DNA of 64,000 bases from JAYKJB01 sp035284745 [NCBI: Candidatus Sericytochromatia bacterium] (GTDB lineage Bacteria > Cyanobacteriota > Sericytochromatia > S15B-MN24): positions 1 through 64,000 of the forward strand of contig JAYKIL010000024.1 of NCBI GenBank assembly GCA_035284745.1. The letters are read 5' to 3'. The position numbers and the translations under genes are program-made. The first letter of the stretch is position 1. The number at the start of each line of letters is the position of its first letter. Below, in pieces: positions 53,179 through 62,190 of this stretch. The notes under the pieces are model-generated. The model did not search any database. It saw only the letters and a program-made list of their open reading frames with translations, and had not been told where the DNA came from.

Positions 53179-53859
53179 ATGGCTGAAAACTTAAAAAAAG
53201 ACGGAAAAGAAGAAAAGAAAAAAGGTGGGATGAGTCCTGACCTGAAATGGCTCGCGTTGGGGTTCGGTTTTGCCGTGACCACGGTCGGCGCCACGTTTTT
53301 AGGCGTTCACTTTTATGTGTCGCAGTTCATGTTGGCGAAAGCAAAAATGGTCGCCGAGGAACAAGCCAAAGAGGCAGCCAAAAAGCACGTAAGGCATCCA
53401 GGGCCTTTGTTGCCACTGTTGAATACCCAGATTGTGAACTTGAAAGGTGGACGCTTTTTAAAGTTCTCTGTGTCGCTTCAGTTCCTCGCCAACGATGCAC
53501 TCTGGCCTCCGGGCGGTGGTGGCAGCCATGGTGCAAAGAAGGCGGACCCGCTTGAAAAATACATGCCATTTTTCAAAGACACGACCATCGAGACGATTGT
53601 CACTTTCACCGCGGACGATTTGAAAAATGAGGCGGGCCGCTCATCTCTGCGCAAAAAGATCAAGGACAACATCAACAGTCAAATGAAGAAGCTGTATGGT
53701 CCGCTGCCTACGCCCAAGGCGACGCCCAAGCCAGAGGGTGAGGAAACAGAGGCCCATGGAGAGGAACACGGCGGAGGTGGCGGTGGCGATGAACACCATG
53801 GCCCAGAACCTCTGCCCGAAGTCATCAACGTATTTTTCACGGAATTCGTCGTCTCTTAA
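53179..53859 (+). CDS. fliL: FliL with a His/Gly-rich insertion
   Basis: The 226-residue protein starts with a lysine-rich cytoplasmic tail and one helix (LALGFGFAVTTVGATFLGVHFYV). A periplasmic domain follows with VNLKGGRFLKFSVSLQFLAN, KDTTIETIVTFTADDLKNEAGRSSL and the C-terminal INVFFTEFVVS, which are FliL features. FliL helps stator function near the basal body. A loop of about 16 residues near 192-207 (EHGGGGGGDEHHG) is unusual, and the usual FliL length is 140-180. Confidence 0.87.
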   Translation: MAENLKKDGKEEKKKGGMSPDLKWLALGFGFAVTTVGATFLGVHFYVSQFMLAKAKMVAEEQAKEAAKKHVRHPGPLLPLLNTQIVNLKGGRFLKFSVSLQFLANDALWPPGGGGSHGAKKADPLEKYMPFFKDTTIETIVTFTADDLKNEAGRSSLRKKIKDNINSQMKKLYGPLPTPKATPKPEGEETEAHGEEHGGGGGGDEHHGPEPLPEVINVFFTEFVVS

Positions 53860-53933
53860 GTCGAGGGCTCACGGCGTGAGGGTCGCTTTCGTGACGACGG
53901 GAAACCATTTTTGGGGATTGGTCTGACTCGTCT

Positions 53934-54935
53934 ATGGCTGAGATTCTCTCGCAAAATGAGATTGATGCCCTCCTGTCGGCTTTGTCGACAGGAGAACTGA
54001 CCGCTGAAAAAATCAACGATGAACAGGGCTCGCGCGAGAAAAACGTGCGGGTCTACGACTTTAAACGCCAGAATAAGTTTTCAAAAGAGCATATTCGCAC
54101 GCTCTCAATGATTCACGAGAATTTTGCTCGGATTCTGAGTACTGTGCTCTCGGCGCATTTGCGAATGGTCGTTCAGATTGAGGTGGCGTCCGTCGAGCAG
54201 CTCACCTATGACGAGTTCATTCGCTCTTTACCTTCACCCACCATTGTCAATATTTTCTCCATCGATCCGCTGGTGGGTAATTGTATCTTCGAAATTAACT
54301 TGGACATTGCTTCGGCCATTATTGATCGGATGCTGGGGGGGCCCGGCAAGGTCAGTCGGATGAGGCGTGACTTGACCGAGATTGAACGCGCGTTGGTGGG
54401 CACCATCGTATTGAGGGCCCATGAAGCGTTCAAAGAAGCCTGGTCGACCGTGGTGACCGTGAATCCGAAGCAGGAATCCATGGAAACCAACCCGCGCTTC
54501 ATTCAGATCGTGCCACCCACCGATGTGGTGGTTCTTATTACTTTTGAGGCGAAATTCGGGGAGTCGTCTGGCCCCCTGTCGATTTGCATCCCTTACGTGG
54601 TGTTGGAGCCGGTCATTAACATGATCAGTTCCCAGATGATGTTTACACTGGCAAAGCAGCAACAGAGTCCCGAGCACGCACGGGACATTCGGCAGAAAGT
54701 TGAACAGGCAAAGATTCCTTTTCAGGTGTTGCTCGGCACGGCGGAACTGACCGTGGGCGATATTCTTAGAGTAGGAGTCGGCGACGTGATTCCTCTGAAT
54801 TCATACGTCGATGATGATTTGCCAGTTTTGATTGCCGATACGGTGAAGTTTCGCGCCCGACCCGGATTGGTGCGGAATAAATTAGCGGTTCAACTCACGC
54901 GGGTGATCGCAGACAGGGAACTAGAAGACGAATGA
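53934..54935 (+). CDS. fliM: Flagellar motor switch protein FliM
   Basis: The 333-residue protein is a normal FliM. The CheY-P-binding [10 protein letters not shown] motif is at the N terminus (residues 9-18). The CheC-like middle domain follows ([36 protein letters not shown]) and the C-terminal SpoA domain ([26 protein letters not shown]). It sits in the C ring and reverses rotation on binding CheY-P. Its stop overlaps fliY by 4 bases (ATGA). Confidence 0.97.
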   Translation: MAEILSQNEIDALLSALSTGELTAEKINDEQGSREKNVRVYDFKRQNKFSKEHIRTLSMIHENFARILSTVLSAHLRMVVQIEVASVEQLTYDEFIRSLPSPTIVNIFSIDPLVGNCIFEINLDIASAIIDRMLGGPGKVSRMRRDLTEIERALVGTIVLRAHEAFKEAWSTVVTVNPKQESMETNPRFIQIVPPTDVVVLITFEAKFGESSGPLSICIPYVVLEPVINMISSQMMFTLAKQQQSPEHARDIRQKVEQAKIPFQVLLGTAELTVGDILRVGVGDVIPLNSYVDDDLPVLIADTVKFRARPGLVRNKLAVQLTRVIADRELEDE

Positions 54936-56116
54936 GTGAAGTGACGCCCCCCTCCACCCCCGAGGGCCCCTTGACGGACCCTGAGAAGTCCTCCTTTTCG
55001 GACTTTAGCAACTATGCTCTCGGCGCGGCGGCCTCGACGATGTCGATGCTGTTGAATAAAACGGTCCAGTTCTCTGTCGAGGAGGTCAGTGACGCTGATT
55101 TCGCCGAGCTTTCGACCACTCACGCCGAGCCATCTTTGTTGGTCTCCCTGGCATTTGAAGTCGGGGAGGCGCATCCGACAATTTTTATGATGCGTCCGCA
55201 GGATGCGGCCATTTTGTGCGATCTGATGATGGGGGGCGATGGAACTTCCCCTGTTGAGGAGTTAGGTGAAGCGCAGTTGTCGGCGGTGGGGGAGGCCTTC
55301 AATCAAGGCTTTGGCAACGCCGCCAACACACTGAGCACTCTGATGCTGCGGCAGGTTGCAGTGACCCCTCCCAACATTGCGGTGGAGCCGCTTGGTAATT
55401 TCTCGAGTGCACAGAATCTCTTTGCGGGCGGGGCTTTGACACTCGTTCGTCATCAATTCAAGGTGGAAGGCCTCATCGATGGCAGTTTGTACCAGTTGGT
55501 CCCGCACGAGGCAGCGCGAAAGCTTGTTGAGTTGCTCGTGGTCGCTGCCGATAATCCTGATGCCGCGAAGGCTGCCGCGTCGGTGGATGCCTCTTACGTG
55601 GAAGCGACGGTACCTCGCCTTGATGAGGCGGGACCGGCTCCTTCACCGGGGGCACCGCCCTCGCAACTGGGAGGAGATTTATCCTACGGAGCATCCACGG
55701 GGGGAGCGACATTGGCTGGGGATTTGTCACTTGGAGGGGCGACGGGCGGGGCTGATCTTGCAGTGGCTGCGGGAGCCTTTCCGCAGCAAGACCCCGTGGC
55801 TGTCAAACAAGCTCAGTTCGCGCCTTTGACCCGGCAACCTTCCGGCGAGGGCATCAGTGGTTTGGACCTCATTCTTGACGTTGCCTTGAAGGTGACGGTG
55901 GAGTTGGGGCGAACGCGATTGCCCATCCGAGACATTCTTGATTTGGGCAAGGGGTCGGTTGTAGAGCTTGACAAGCTGGCCGGTGAGCCTGTAGACATGC
56001 TAGTTAACGGAAAGTTGATCGCCAAAGGCGAGGTGGTGGTGATCGACGAGAGCTTCGGTATTCGTCTTACAGAAATAGTCAGCCCGCAGGAACGCTTTAA
56101 TCACCTAAAGCTATGA
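54932..56116 (+). CDS. fliY: FliY: CheC-like phosphatase fused to FliN domain
   Basis: The 394-residue protein joins a CheC/CheX-like domain (about 25-210), a Gly/Ala/Ser-rich linker (225-290) and a FliN domain (about 305-394: [43 protein letters not shown]). The CheY-P phosphatase consensus S/D-x3-E-x2-N-x22-P is kept in the first half: Ser117, Glu121, Asn124 and Pro147. It lacks an obvious N-terminal EIDALL CheY-binding peptide, which FliM has. It is a C-ring part and may dephosphorylate CheY. Confidence 0.92.
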   Translation: MSEVTPPSTPEGPLTDPEKSSFSDFSNYALGAAASTMSMLLNKTVQFSVEEVSDADFAELSTTHAEPSLLVSLAFEVGEAHPTIFMMRPQDAAILCDLMMGGDGTSPVEELGEAQLSAVGEAFNQGFGNAANTLSTLMLRQVAVTPPNIAVEPLGNFSSAQNLFAGGALTLVRHQFKVEGLIDGSLYQLVPHEAARKLVELLVVAADNPDAAKAAASVDASYVEATVPRLDEAGPAPSPGAPPSQLGGDLSYGASTGGATLAGDLSLGGATGGADLAVAAGAFPQQDPVAVKQAQFAPLTRQPSGEGISGLDLILDVALKVTVELGRTRLPIRDILDLGKGSVVELDKLAGEPVDMLVNGKLIAKGEVVVIDESFGIRLTEIVSPQERFNHLKL

Positions 56117-56159
56117 TCCGGCCAGCGGGCACTTTGTTTCCAGAGTGCTTCAGGAACAG

Positions 56160-56528
56160 ATGCCCGCAGACTCAAAAATTTTGGTCGTTGATGACGCGTC
56201 GTTTATGCGTTTAATCATCAAGGACATACTCGTGAAAAACGGCTTCACGGCCTGCTTCGAGGCCGCTTCTGGCATCGAAGCGGTTCAGCGGTTCCACGAG
56301 CAAGAGCCTGACTTGGTTCTGATGGATATTACGATGCCTGGGGTTGATGGCATTTCTGCATTGCGAGCCATCCGCAAAACACATCCCCAGGCGAAGGTCA
56401 TTATGTGCAGTGCCATGGGGCAGCAGAGCCTTGTGCTGCAGGCTTTTCAAGAGGGCGCTCGGGATTTCGTCGTCAAGCCATTTGACGCATTTCGCGTCGT
56501 GGATGCCGTTCGCCGGGTTCTGGCCTAA
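56160..56528 (+). CDS. cheY: Chemotaxis response regulator CheY
   Basis: ATG at 56160 follows AGGA by 5 bases; 122 residues, a single receiver domain. The acidic pocket is Asp11 and Asp12 (ILVVDDASFM), the phosphoacceptor Asp56 (LVLMDITMPGVDG), Ser84 (IMCSAMG) and Lys106 (FVVKPFDAF). It relays the chemotaxis signal to FliM. Its place between fliY and fliO is the Bacillus/Thermotoga order. An upstream GTG at 56145 is less likely. Confidence 0.93.
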   Translation: MPADSKILVVDDASFMRLIIKDILVKNGFTACFEAASGIEAVQRFHEQEPDLVLMDITMPGVDGISALRAIRKTHPQAKVIMCSAMGQQSLVLQAFQEGARDFVVKPFDAFRVVDAVRRVLA

Positions 56529-56694
56529 TTCTGCGAAGACCCATCGTTGGGTTTGGGATATTCGTCACAATCTTGTGTGGCTGAATTTGTTATGTTGAAA
56601 AGCGTTATGTCGCTTCGCGGCTCGATTCACCCTCGCTTGGCACGCGTTGAGTCTGAATCCGGGGGGTAAGCGATGGGGTGTGACTTTCGCGTGA

Positions 56695-57474
56695 ATGTTC
56701 GTGGCGCATCGACAGATTTATTTTTTGATTCGTTGGCTAGGCGCTGTTCTTATCGGAACAGGTCTTTTGCTCTGCCTTCCGGGGGTTGCGTCCGCTCGGA
56801 CTGAGGGGGCGGAGGGCTGGAAAATTATGGCGCCCGTTGACCTCGAAGCGGCGGCTGAGGAGGGACTCAGGGGGGCTTTCTCTGGCAGGGAGGGGCAGGC
56901 GCCCGCGGCCGTTCCTCCGCCACCCAGGGAGGCACCGCCTCGAGAAGCGCCTTCGGTGACGCCCCCGCGGAACACGTCTCCAGCGTATCTCCAAGAGGAC
57001 CAGCCGTTCAAGCTTCGGGATTATGAAGAGCCAAAATTACAGGCCGAGTCTCCTTGGTGGCAGCAGACGGGCGGAATGCTTGTCAAACTGGTGCTCGTGG
57101 TCATGCTGCTGGTCGGCGTTTTGTGGTTTGTGAAGCGGGGTTCAAGCGGCGGGAGGATTAATTTCGGCTTTACGGCGCCGAAGGGGCGCAACCTGGTCGT
57201 TCTTGAGTCCACTCACTTGGGCCCGCAACAAACGATGCATTTGGTGAGCGTGGGGGGAGATCGCTTGATTGTTGTTGGGGCATCGCCCAGCGGATTGACG
57301 ACGCTTGCCACGGTGGATGAGCCGACTCAGGTTCAGTTGCTTTTGGCGGCAAGTCGCGGCCAGAGCACCGGCTTCAATCAAGTTTATGACCTTGAGAGTC
57401 TGGTGCAGGAGCCCGGCGGCGAGATGTTTCGCGGCGCACTGAGTGACTTGAATCGTCGGGGCGGCTGGGACTAA
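56695..57474 (+). CDS. fliO: Flagellar biosynthesis protein FliO (FliZ)
   Basis: The 259-residue protein has a signal-like N-terminal segment (residues 10-33), a Pro/Arg/Glu-rich region (55-115), one membrane helix (about 128-147, LVKLVLVVMLLVGVLWFVKR) and a C-terminal soluble part (KGRNLVVLESTHLGPQQTMHLVSVGGDRLIVVGAS), the FliO pattern. FliO helps assemble the FliP ring. It precedes fliP and overlaps it by one base (TAATG). The 166 bases before it hold no gene that I can see. Confidence 0.82.
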   Translation: MFVAHRQIYFLIRWLGAVLIGTGLLLCLPGVASARTEGAEGWKIMAPVDLEAAAEEGLRGAFSGREGQAPAAVPPPPREAPPREAPSVTPPRNTSPAYLQEDQPFKLRDYEEPKLQAESPWWQQTGGMLVKLVLVVMLLVGVLWFVKRGSSGGRINFGFTAPKGRNLVVLESTHLGPQQTMHLVSVGGDRLIVVGASPSGLTTLATVDEPTQVQLLLAASRGQSTGFNQVYDLESLVQEPGGEMFRGALSDLNRRGGWD

Positions 57475-58235
57475 TGCCGCGGCACGTGTTTTGGCGAGCT
57501 TTCGCAGGGGCTTTGCCTTTCGTGTTGCTTTTTCTTGCTCCGGCGCAAGCAGCCCCGGTTCCGGTGCCCAATGTGAACATTGGATTGACGGGGTCCGACG
57601 CCCCGCAGGACATGGCGGTCACCTTGCAGGTGCTTGCCATGCTCACCATTCTGAGTTTGGCGCCAGCTATTCTGGTTTTAACCACCGCCTTCACCCGAAT
57701 CGTCATCGTCCTGTCGTTTGTGCGTCAGGCTTTGGGGACTCAGGTCATGCCGCCTAATCAAGTGGTGATTGGGCTGTCCCTCTTTCTTACGTTTTTTGTG
57801 ATGGCTCCCGTTGCGAGCGACATCTACAACAACGCGTGGAAGCCATTGGCGGATAAAAATATCTCTCAAGACATTGCGTTTGCCCGGGCCGAGGCGCCCT
57901 TGCGGCAGTTTATGTTTCGCCAAACCCGGGAAAAGGACTTGGCCTTGTTCGTAAAGATGGCGAATGTAGAGCGCCCCAAGCTGGCCAGAGACATCCCGAC
58001 ATATGTTCTCATTCCCGCGTTTGTTACCAGCGAGTTGAAGACGGCCTTTCAAATTGGTTTTGTTATTTATCTGCCGTTTCTGATTATTGATATGGTGGTG
58101 GCGAGCATCTTGATGTCGATGGGCATGATGATGTTGCCGCCCGTCGTCATCTCGCTCCCGTTCAAGATTATTTTGTTTGTTCTGGTAGACGGTTGGCATT
58201 TGCTCAGCCGAGCCCTTGTGACCAGTTTCATGTGA
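57474..58235 (+). CDS. fliP: Flagellar export gate protein FliP
   Basis: The 253-residue protein has a signal peptide and four membrane helices. Family blocks are VLTTAFTRIVIVLSFVRQALG, PPNQVVIGLSLFLTFF, and the C-terminal IPAFVTSELKTAFQIGFVIYLPFLIIDMVVASILMSMGMMMLPPV. FliP forms the core of the export gate with FliQ and FliR. Confidence 0.97.
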   Translation: MPRHVFWRAFAGALPFVLLFLAPAQAAPVPVPNVNIGLTGSDAPQDMAVTLQVLAMLTILSLAPAILVLTTAFTRIVIVLSFVRQALGTQVMPPNQVVIGLSLFLTFFVMAPVASDIYNNAWKPLADKNISQDIAFARAEAPLRQFMFRQTREKDLALFVKMANVERPKLARDIPTYVLIPAFVTSELKTAFQIGFVIYLPFLIIDMVVASILMSMGMMMLPPVVISLPFKIILFVLVDGWHLLSRALVTSFM

Positions 58236-58248
58236 TGGGGGCTCTGCG

Positions 58249-58518
58249 GTGACACAAACGGTCGTTCTCGAACTGACCCAACGAGCGCTGTGGGTTTTGC
58301 TGCAGCTTGCGATGCCCGCGTTGCTGTTGAGCCTGATTGTGGGTTTGGCAATTTCGATATTTCAGGCTGTGACGCAAATTAATGAAATGACGCTCACCTT
58401 TATCCCGAAGATTGTCACCGTTTTCGGGGCATTGGCATTTTTTGGGCCCTGGATGCTCAACCTCACCCTCGACTATATGACCCAATTACTTGTGAATCTG
58501 CCAAATTTCGCGAAGTAA
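58249..58518 (+). CDS. fliQ: Flagellar export gate protein FliQ
   Basis: The 89-residue protein starts at GTG 58249. It has two membrane helices with LLQLAMPALLLSLIVGLAISIFQAVTQINEMTLTFIPKI, the FliQ signature. It sits between fliP and fliR with 13-base gaps. It lines the outside of the FliP ring. Confidence 0.95.
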   Translation: MTQTVVLELTQRALWVLLQLAMPALLLSLIVGLAISIFQAVTQINEMTLTFIPKIVTVFGALAFFGPWMLNLTLDYMTQLLVNLPNFAK

Positions 58519-58531
58519 GGGGAGGCGGAAA

Positions 58532-59317
58532 TTGAATTTAAGCGCTTTGCTTCAGCTTCCTCCTCACGGATTGAGTATCTTTTTGCTGGTGCTGGTGCGG
58601 TCATCTGCTATTTTTCTTATCGCCCCAATTCTTGGCAATACCAACGTTCCGGCCCGGGTTAAAATCGGCCTGTCGGCTTTGCTGGCGCTCATCTTGACGC
58701 CTTTGCTGCTGAATTCCCCGCCTCAAGCAGATCTTGATACCGTGTGGGGCATTCTTCCGTGTGTTCTGTCGGAATTGTTGTTGGGGGTGTTAATTGGTTT
58801 TCTCGCCCAGCTGTTCTTCGTGACAGTCCAGTTCGCCGGCCAAATCGTGGGTCTCCAGATGGGTTTTGGTATGGCCAGCGTTTTTGATCCCCAATCGGGC
58901 GGCCAGCTTTCGGTGGTTGCGCAATTTTATTTGCTGCTGGGTGTTTTGGTTTTTCTTCTGCTAGACGGCCATCATTGGCTGCTTGTGGCCTTGCAAAAAA
59001 GCTTTCAGAGCTTTCCCCTAGGTAGTTTCCGTTTCGACGCAGAGGCCTTGGGGGTACTGCTCAATGCATCCAATGAGCTTTTTTGGGTTGCGTTGATGAT
59101 TATGGCGCCGGTATTGGGGGTGCTCATGTTGTCAGAACTGGCCATGGCAATTGTGGCCCGCATTTTGCCCCAGATGAATGTTTTTGTTGCGTCTTTTCCC
59201 ATCAAGATTGGATTGGGCGTCCTCACAATGGCGCTGTCATTTCCCTTGATGGTGGGATTCATGGCGGGTGAAACTGAGCGCACGTTCGCTTCCATCTTGA
59301 ATTATCTTTCGCGCTGA
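58532..59317 (+). CDS. fliR: Flagellar export gate protein FliR
   Basis: TTG at 58532 with GGAGG 6 bases upstream gives 261 residues. It has six or more membrane helices. FLLVLVRSSAIFLIAPILGNTNVPARVKIGLSALLAL and FGMASVFDPQSGGQLSVVAQFYLLLGVLVFLLLDGHHWL are typical. Its last helices end near a short cytoplasmic tail; it is not fused to flhB. Confidence 0.95.
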   Translation: MNLSALLQLPPHGLSIFLLVLVRSSAIFLIAPILGNTNVPARVKIGLSALLALILTPLLLNSPPQADLDTVWGILPCVLSELLLGVLIGFLAQLFFVTVQFAGQIVGLQMGFGMASVFDPQSGGQLSVVAQFYLLLGVLVFLLLDGHHWLLVALQKSFQSFPLGSFRFDAEALGVLLNASNELFWVALMIMAPVLGVLMLSELAMAIVARILPQMNVFVASFPIKIGLGVLTMALSFPLMVGFMAGETERTFASILNYLSR

Positions 59318-59333
59318 GAGGGGGTGATGTTGC

Positions 59334-60470
59334 TTGGCGGATAATGGGGGGCAAGAACGCACAGAAAAGGCTACACCCCGAAAACTATCAGAGGCGCGTA
59401 AAAAGGGTAATGTTGCCCGCAGTATGGATGTGAATACGGCGGTCGTTTTGCTCGCCGGTGTGGCGGTCATTCGCCTGCAGTTCGGGGATATGGGGGGGCG
59501 TATCGCGGAAGTCACCCGCGCCCTTTTCTCAAATTTTCCCCGCGAAGATATGACCGTTGAGTCACTGCATCGCTTGTTTGTACTTTTGGGATGGCAGTTT
59601 TTTCTGATTGTTGCGCCGTGTTTAGGGCTATTGCTGGTGGCAGGGTTGGTGGCGAATTACTTGCAGGTGGGCGTGCTATTTACCACCGAGACTCTGAAGC
59701 CCTCTTTAAGTAAAATTAGCCCCCTTGCTGGGTTTAAACGAATTTTTTCAATGCGCTCATTGGTGGAGGTGCTCAAAGCATTGTTCAAGATGGGGGTCGT
59801 GGCCACCATCGTGTACCGGACACTGGAAGCGCGCTACCCCGAATTGGCGGCGACGGTTCTGATGGATCGTGTGGGGGTGGCTGCTTTGTATGCGGAGGTG
59901 GCTTGGGACATCGTGTGGCGGGCGGTTCTGGCATTGGTGTTTTTTGCGGTGCTCGACCTTTTTTACCAGCGCTGGGAATACCAACGCGGTTTGCGAATGA
60001 CCAAGCAAGAGGTCAAGGACGAAGCCAAACAGACGGAAGGCGATCCGTTGGTGCGTGGTCGTATCAGGCGGGCGCAACGAGAAGCAGCGAAACGTCGCAT
60101 GATGTCCGAGGTGCCCACGGCGACCGTGGTGGTCACCAACCCCACTCACGTGGCCGTCGCCTTGAAGTATGATCGCGATACGATGCCCGCACCTGTCGTG
60201 GTCGCAAAAGGACTTGACTTGGTTGCGCAAAGGATCAAAAGCATTGCGGCCGATTCTGGCGTCCCTATGGTTGAGAATGTCCCGCTGGCCCGTGAACTGT
60301 ATCGGCGGCTCGACTTACAGGATGAAATTCCGGAGGACCTTTATGCGACGGTTGCTGAAATTTTGGTGATGGTGCAAAAGCTGAACTCACGGCAAGGGAC
60401 GCTGCCCACAGCAGGCGCAGGTCTCGAGATGAATTCAGAGTTGTTCACGGCTGGAAGGGGAGGCGTTTGA
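59334..60470 (+). CDS. flhB: Flagellar export switch protein FlhB
   Basis: TTG at 59334 gives 378 residues. It has QERTEKATPRKLSEARKKGNVARS at the N terminus, four membrane helices, and a cytoplasmic domain with the self-cleaving NPTH site (VVVTNPTHVAVALKYD). FlhB switches export from hook to filament subunits after FliK contact. It is 16 bases after fliR. Downstream the expected neighbour is flhA, but two extra genes intervene. Confidence 0.97.
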   Translation: MADNGGQERTEKATPRKLSEARKKGNVARSMDVNTAVVLLAGVAVIRLQFGDMGGRIAEVTRALFSNFPREDMTVESLHRLFVLLGWQFFLIVAPCLGLLLVAGLVANYLQVGVLFTTETLKPSLSKISPLAGFKRIFSMRSLVEVLKALFKMGVVATIVYRTLEARYPELAATVLMDRVGVAALYAEVAWDIVWRAVLALVFFAVLDLFYQRWEYQRGLRMTKQEVKDEAKQTEGDPLVRGRIRRAQREAAKRRMMSEVPTATVVVTNPTHVAVALKYDRDTMPAPVVVAKGLDLVAQRIKSIAADSGVPMVENVPLARELYRRLDLQDEIPEDLYATVAEILVMVQKLNSRQGTLPTAGAGLEMNSELFTAGRGGV

Positions 60471-60487
60471 GCGGTCCGTCGGGCTTT

Positions 60488-60886
60488 TTAGCCTATTTTA
60501 ATATCGCCCACCTCGGCGTGCAGGCGCCGTTGAAAGGCTGATTCCAAGCGTGTCACGGCGAAGTTAAGAACGCGAATTTTCCCCCCGATTTCCAAGTGAA
60601 GTTGTCGCACCTCGTCCTCGTTATCGCTGGTCTCTTCTGGCAATTCAAGGGTGGGTGGGGAGACGAGGCTCAACAGCAGGCGTGAACGGCTGGGGTTTTG
60701 CCAAAGGCTGCCATCCCCGGATAACGAAGGGCGAGACCACCGTGTGACATCATTGCTAAATTCTGGTGCCTCGCTATCCTGTTCTGTGGACGCTTCTTCA
60801 TTTGTTTCGGGATTTCGGCCGAAATAAAAAGCGCCGCCACCGCCCCCTGAACTGTTAAACAGTGTGCTTGCTACTTTTAGTTCCAT
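60488..60886 (-). CDS. Unknown acidic protein, convergent to flhB
   Basis: ATG at 60886 with GGAGG 10 bases upstream gives 132 residues. It has a Ser/Gly stretch near residues 12-18 (STLFNSSGGGGGAFYFG), an acidic middle, and a helical C-terminal third (EVRQLHLEIGGKIRVLNFAVTRLESAFQRRL). It has no signal peptide or membrane segment. It lies on the opposite strand to every flagellar gene around it, and is divergent from the LIM/DA1 gene. I do not recognise it. Confidence 0.5.
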   Translation of the reverse strand: MELKVASTLFNSSGGGGGAFYFGRNPETNEEASTEQDSEAPEFSNDVTRWSRPSLSGDGSLWQNPSRSRLLLSLVSPPTLELPEETSDNEDEVRQLHLEIGGKIRVLNFAVTRLESAFQRRLHAEVGDIKIG

Positions 60887-61067
60887 CGCGCATGCGCCTC
60901 CCACGTTCTATATCGACGGTTGAGGTCTTTATAATGTCTATGAAAAAGTTAACTCCTGGATAAATATTGTGTTTATTTTGTTTTTCTTCAGGGAATCCCG
61001 GCCGGGGCAAGAGGCATCCCATGAGGGGCCGAGGGGTTGCGGTTCCTGTCAGACGGAGGGCCGGTGA

Positions 61068-62075
61068 GTGGTTTGCGCTGAGTGCAGAGCGGACATTCAA
61101 GGGCGCTATCTGCGGGTGGGGCGGCTAACGTTCCACCCCGAGCACTTTCTGTGTCATCGCTGTAAAAAACCAATTGTGGGAACTTATCACGTTCATCTCG
61201 GTGCATTTCTGCACCCATCGTGCTATGCCGAACACGATGCTCCGCGCTGCTCGGTATGCTCTCAAGCGGTTCTCGATCGCTATGTTGAACACGAGGGGCG
61301 CATTGTGCACGTCACCTGTTATGGGAAGCATTTTGCGGCGCACTGCGTCGTGTGCCGGAGAGCCATCGTGGGGACGTGGCTGAAAGACCATTGGGGAAAC
61401 GTTTATCACGCAGCCCACGCCCGGGAGTACGCGACGTGTCTGTATTGCAATCGCTTGTGTCACGATGCCATTGGGGGCGGTGGCGTCCGTTATGCGGACG
61501 GTCGCAGTATTTGTCGGATGTGTCATCGGACAGCGGTGCACCGTGAATCAGACCTGCAAGGCGTTGTGAACAAGGTTCGGCTTCGCATGAATGCCTGGGG
61601 GGTCGATTTGGGGGATTTATCTGTGCCGGTGCAGGCGGTGGACCGTCATCGACTGGGCCACATGTTGGGACGCAGTCATCAGGGAATCAAGACAGTCAGC
61701 GGTGTGGCGTTGATGAATTGGGAACGGCAAGGTCGTCAGGCGACGAATCGGCGCGCGGCCGTTTTCCTGTTGCACGGATTGCCTCTCCATTGGCTCGAGG
61801 CCACAGCCGCGCATGAGTTGATGCACGTCTGGAATTTTCACAACGGACCGGAGCATTCGTTTGCCCTGGAAGAGGGCTCCTGCAATTATCTCAGCTACCG
61901 GATTCATCAAGAGAAAAACGATGAGATGGCAGCGTATTACATTCAGGCCTTGATGTCCGATCCGCACCCGGCCTATGGTCAAGGCTTCAGACGAGCTCGG
62001 CAGTATGTGGAACGCCACGGATTCGACAAATTTCTCCACTTGCTCAGCCATGCCCGCGATTTCCCCTGGTTTTGA
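61068..62075 (+). CDS. LIM-domain / DA1-like metallopeptidase
   Basis: GTG at 61068 with GGAGGG 7 bases upstream gives 335 residues. Residues 3-56 are a LIM-type double zinc finger: C3, C6, H23, H26, then C29, C32, C52, H56. More modules follow: C61-C64...C84, C93-C96, C124-C127 and C149-C152. The C-terminal domain has a zinc-peptidase HELMH (249-253) and a downstream EEG (268-270, Glu as third ligand), the layout of the DA1-like peptidase of plants (LIM plus HExxH...EEG). It is probably cytoplasmic, with no signal peptide. It lies between flhB and flhA; no flagellar role is known. Confidence 0.85.
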   Translation: MVCAECRADIQGRYLRVGRLTFHPEHFLCHRCKKPIVGTYHVHLGAFLHPSCYAEHDAPRCSVCSQAVLDRYVEHEGRIVHVTCYGKHFAAHCVVCRRAIVGTWLKDHWGNVYHAAHAREYATCLYCNRLCHDAIGGGGVRYADGRSICRMCHRTAVHRESDLQGVVNKVRLRMNAWGVDLGDLSVPVQAVDRHRLGHMLGRSHQGIKTVSGVALMNWERQGRQATNRRAAVFLLHGLPLHWLEATAAHELMHVWNFHNGPEHSFALEEGSCNYLSYRIHQEKNDEMAAYYIQALMSDPHPAYGQGFRRARQYVERHGFDKFLHLLSHARDFPWF

Positions 62076-62190
62076 ACGTATGGCCTGTGACGGTGTTTAT
62101 TGCTCACAGCCCTGGGCGCGTTTCCGTGTTATGTTCACCCAACGGATGTTTGTTCCGTAACCTACGTGCGCGTGAGGGTATACCGACACC

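Noticed and set aside
62085-62109. CTGTGA...TCACAG repeat upstream of flhA as a Crp site
   Set aside because: The spacing between arms is 13 bases, while Crp needs 6. It may be a weak hairpin after the LIM/DA1 gene.
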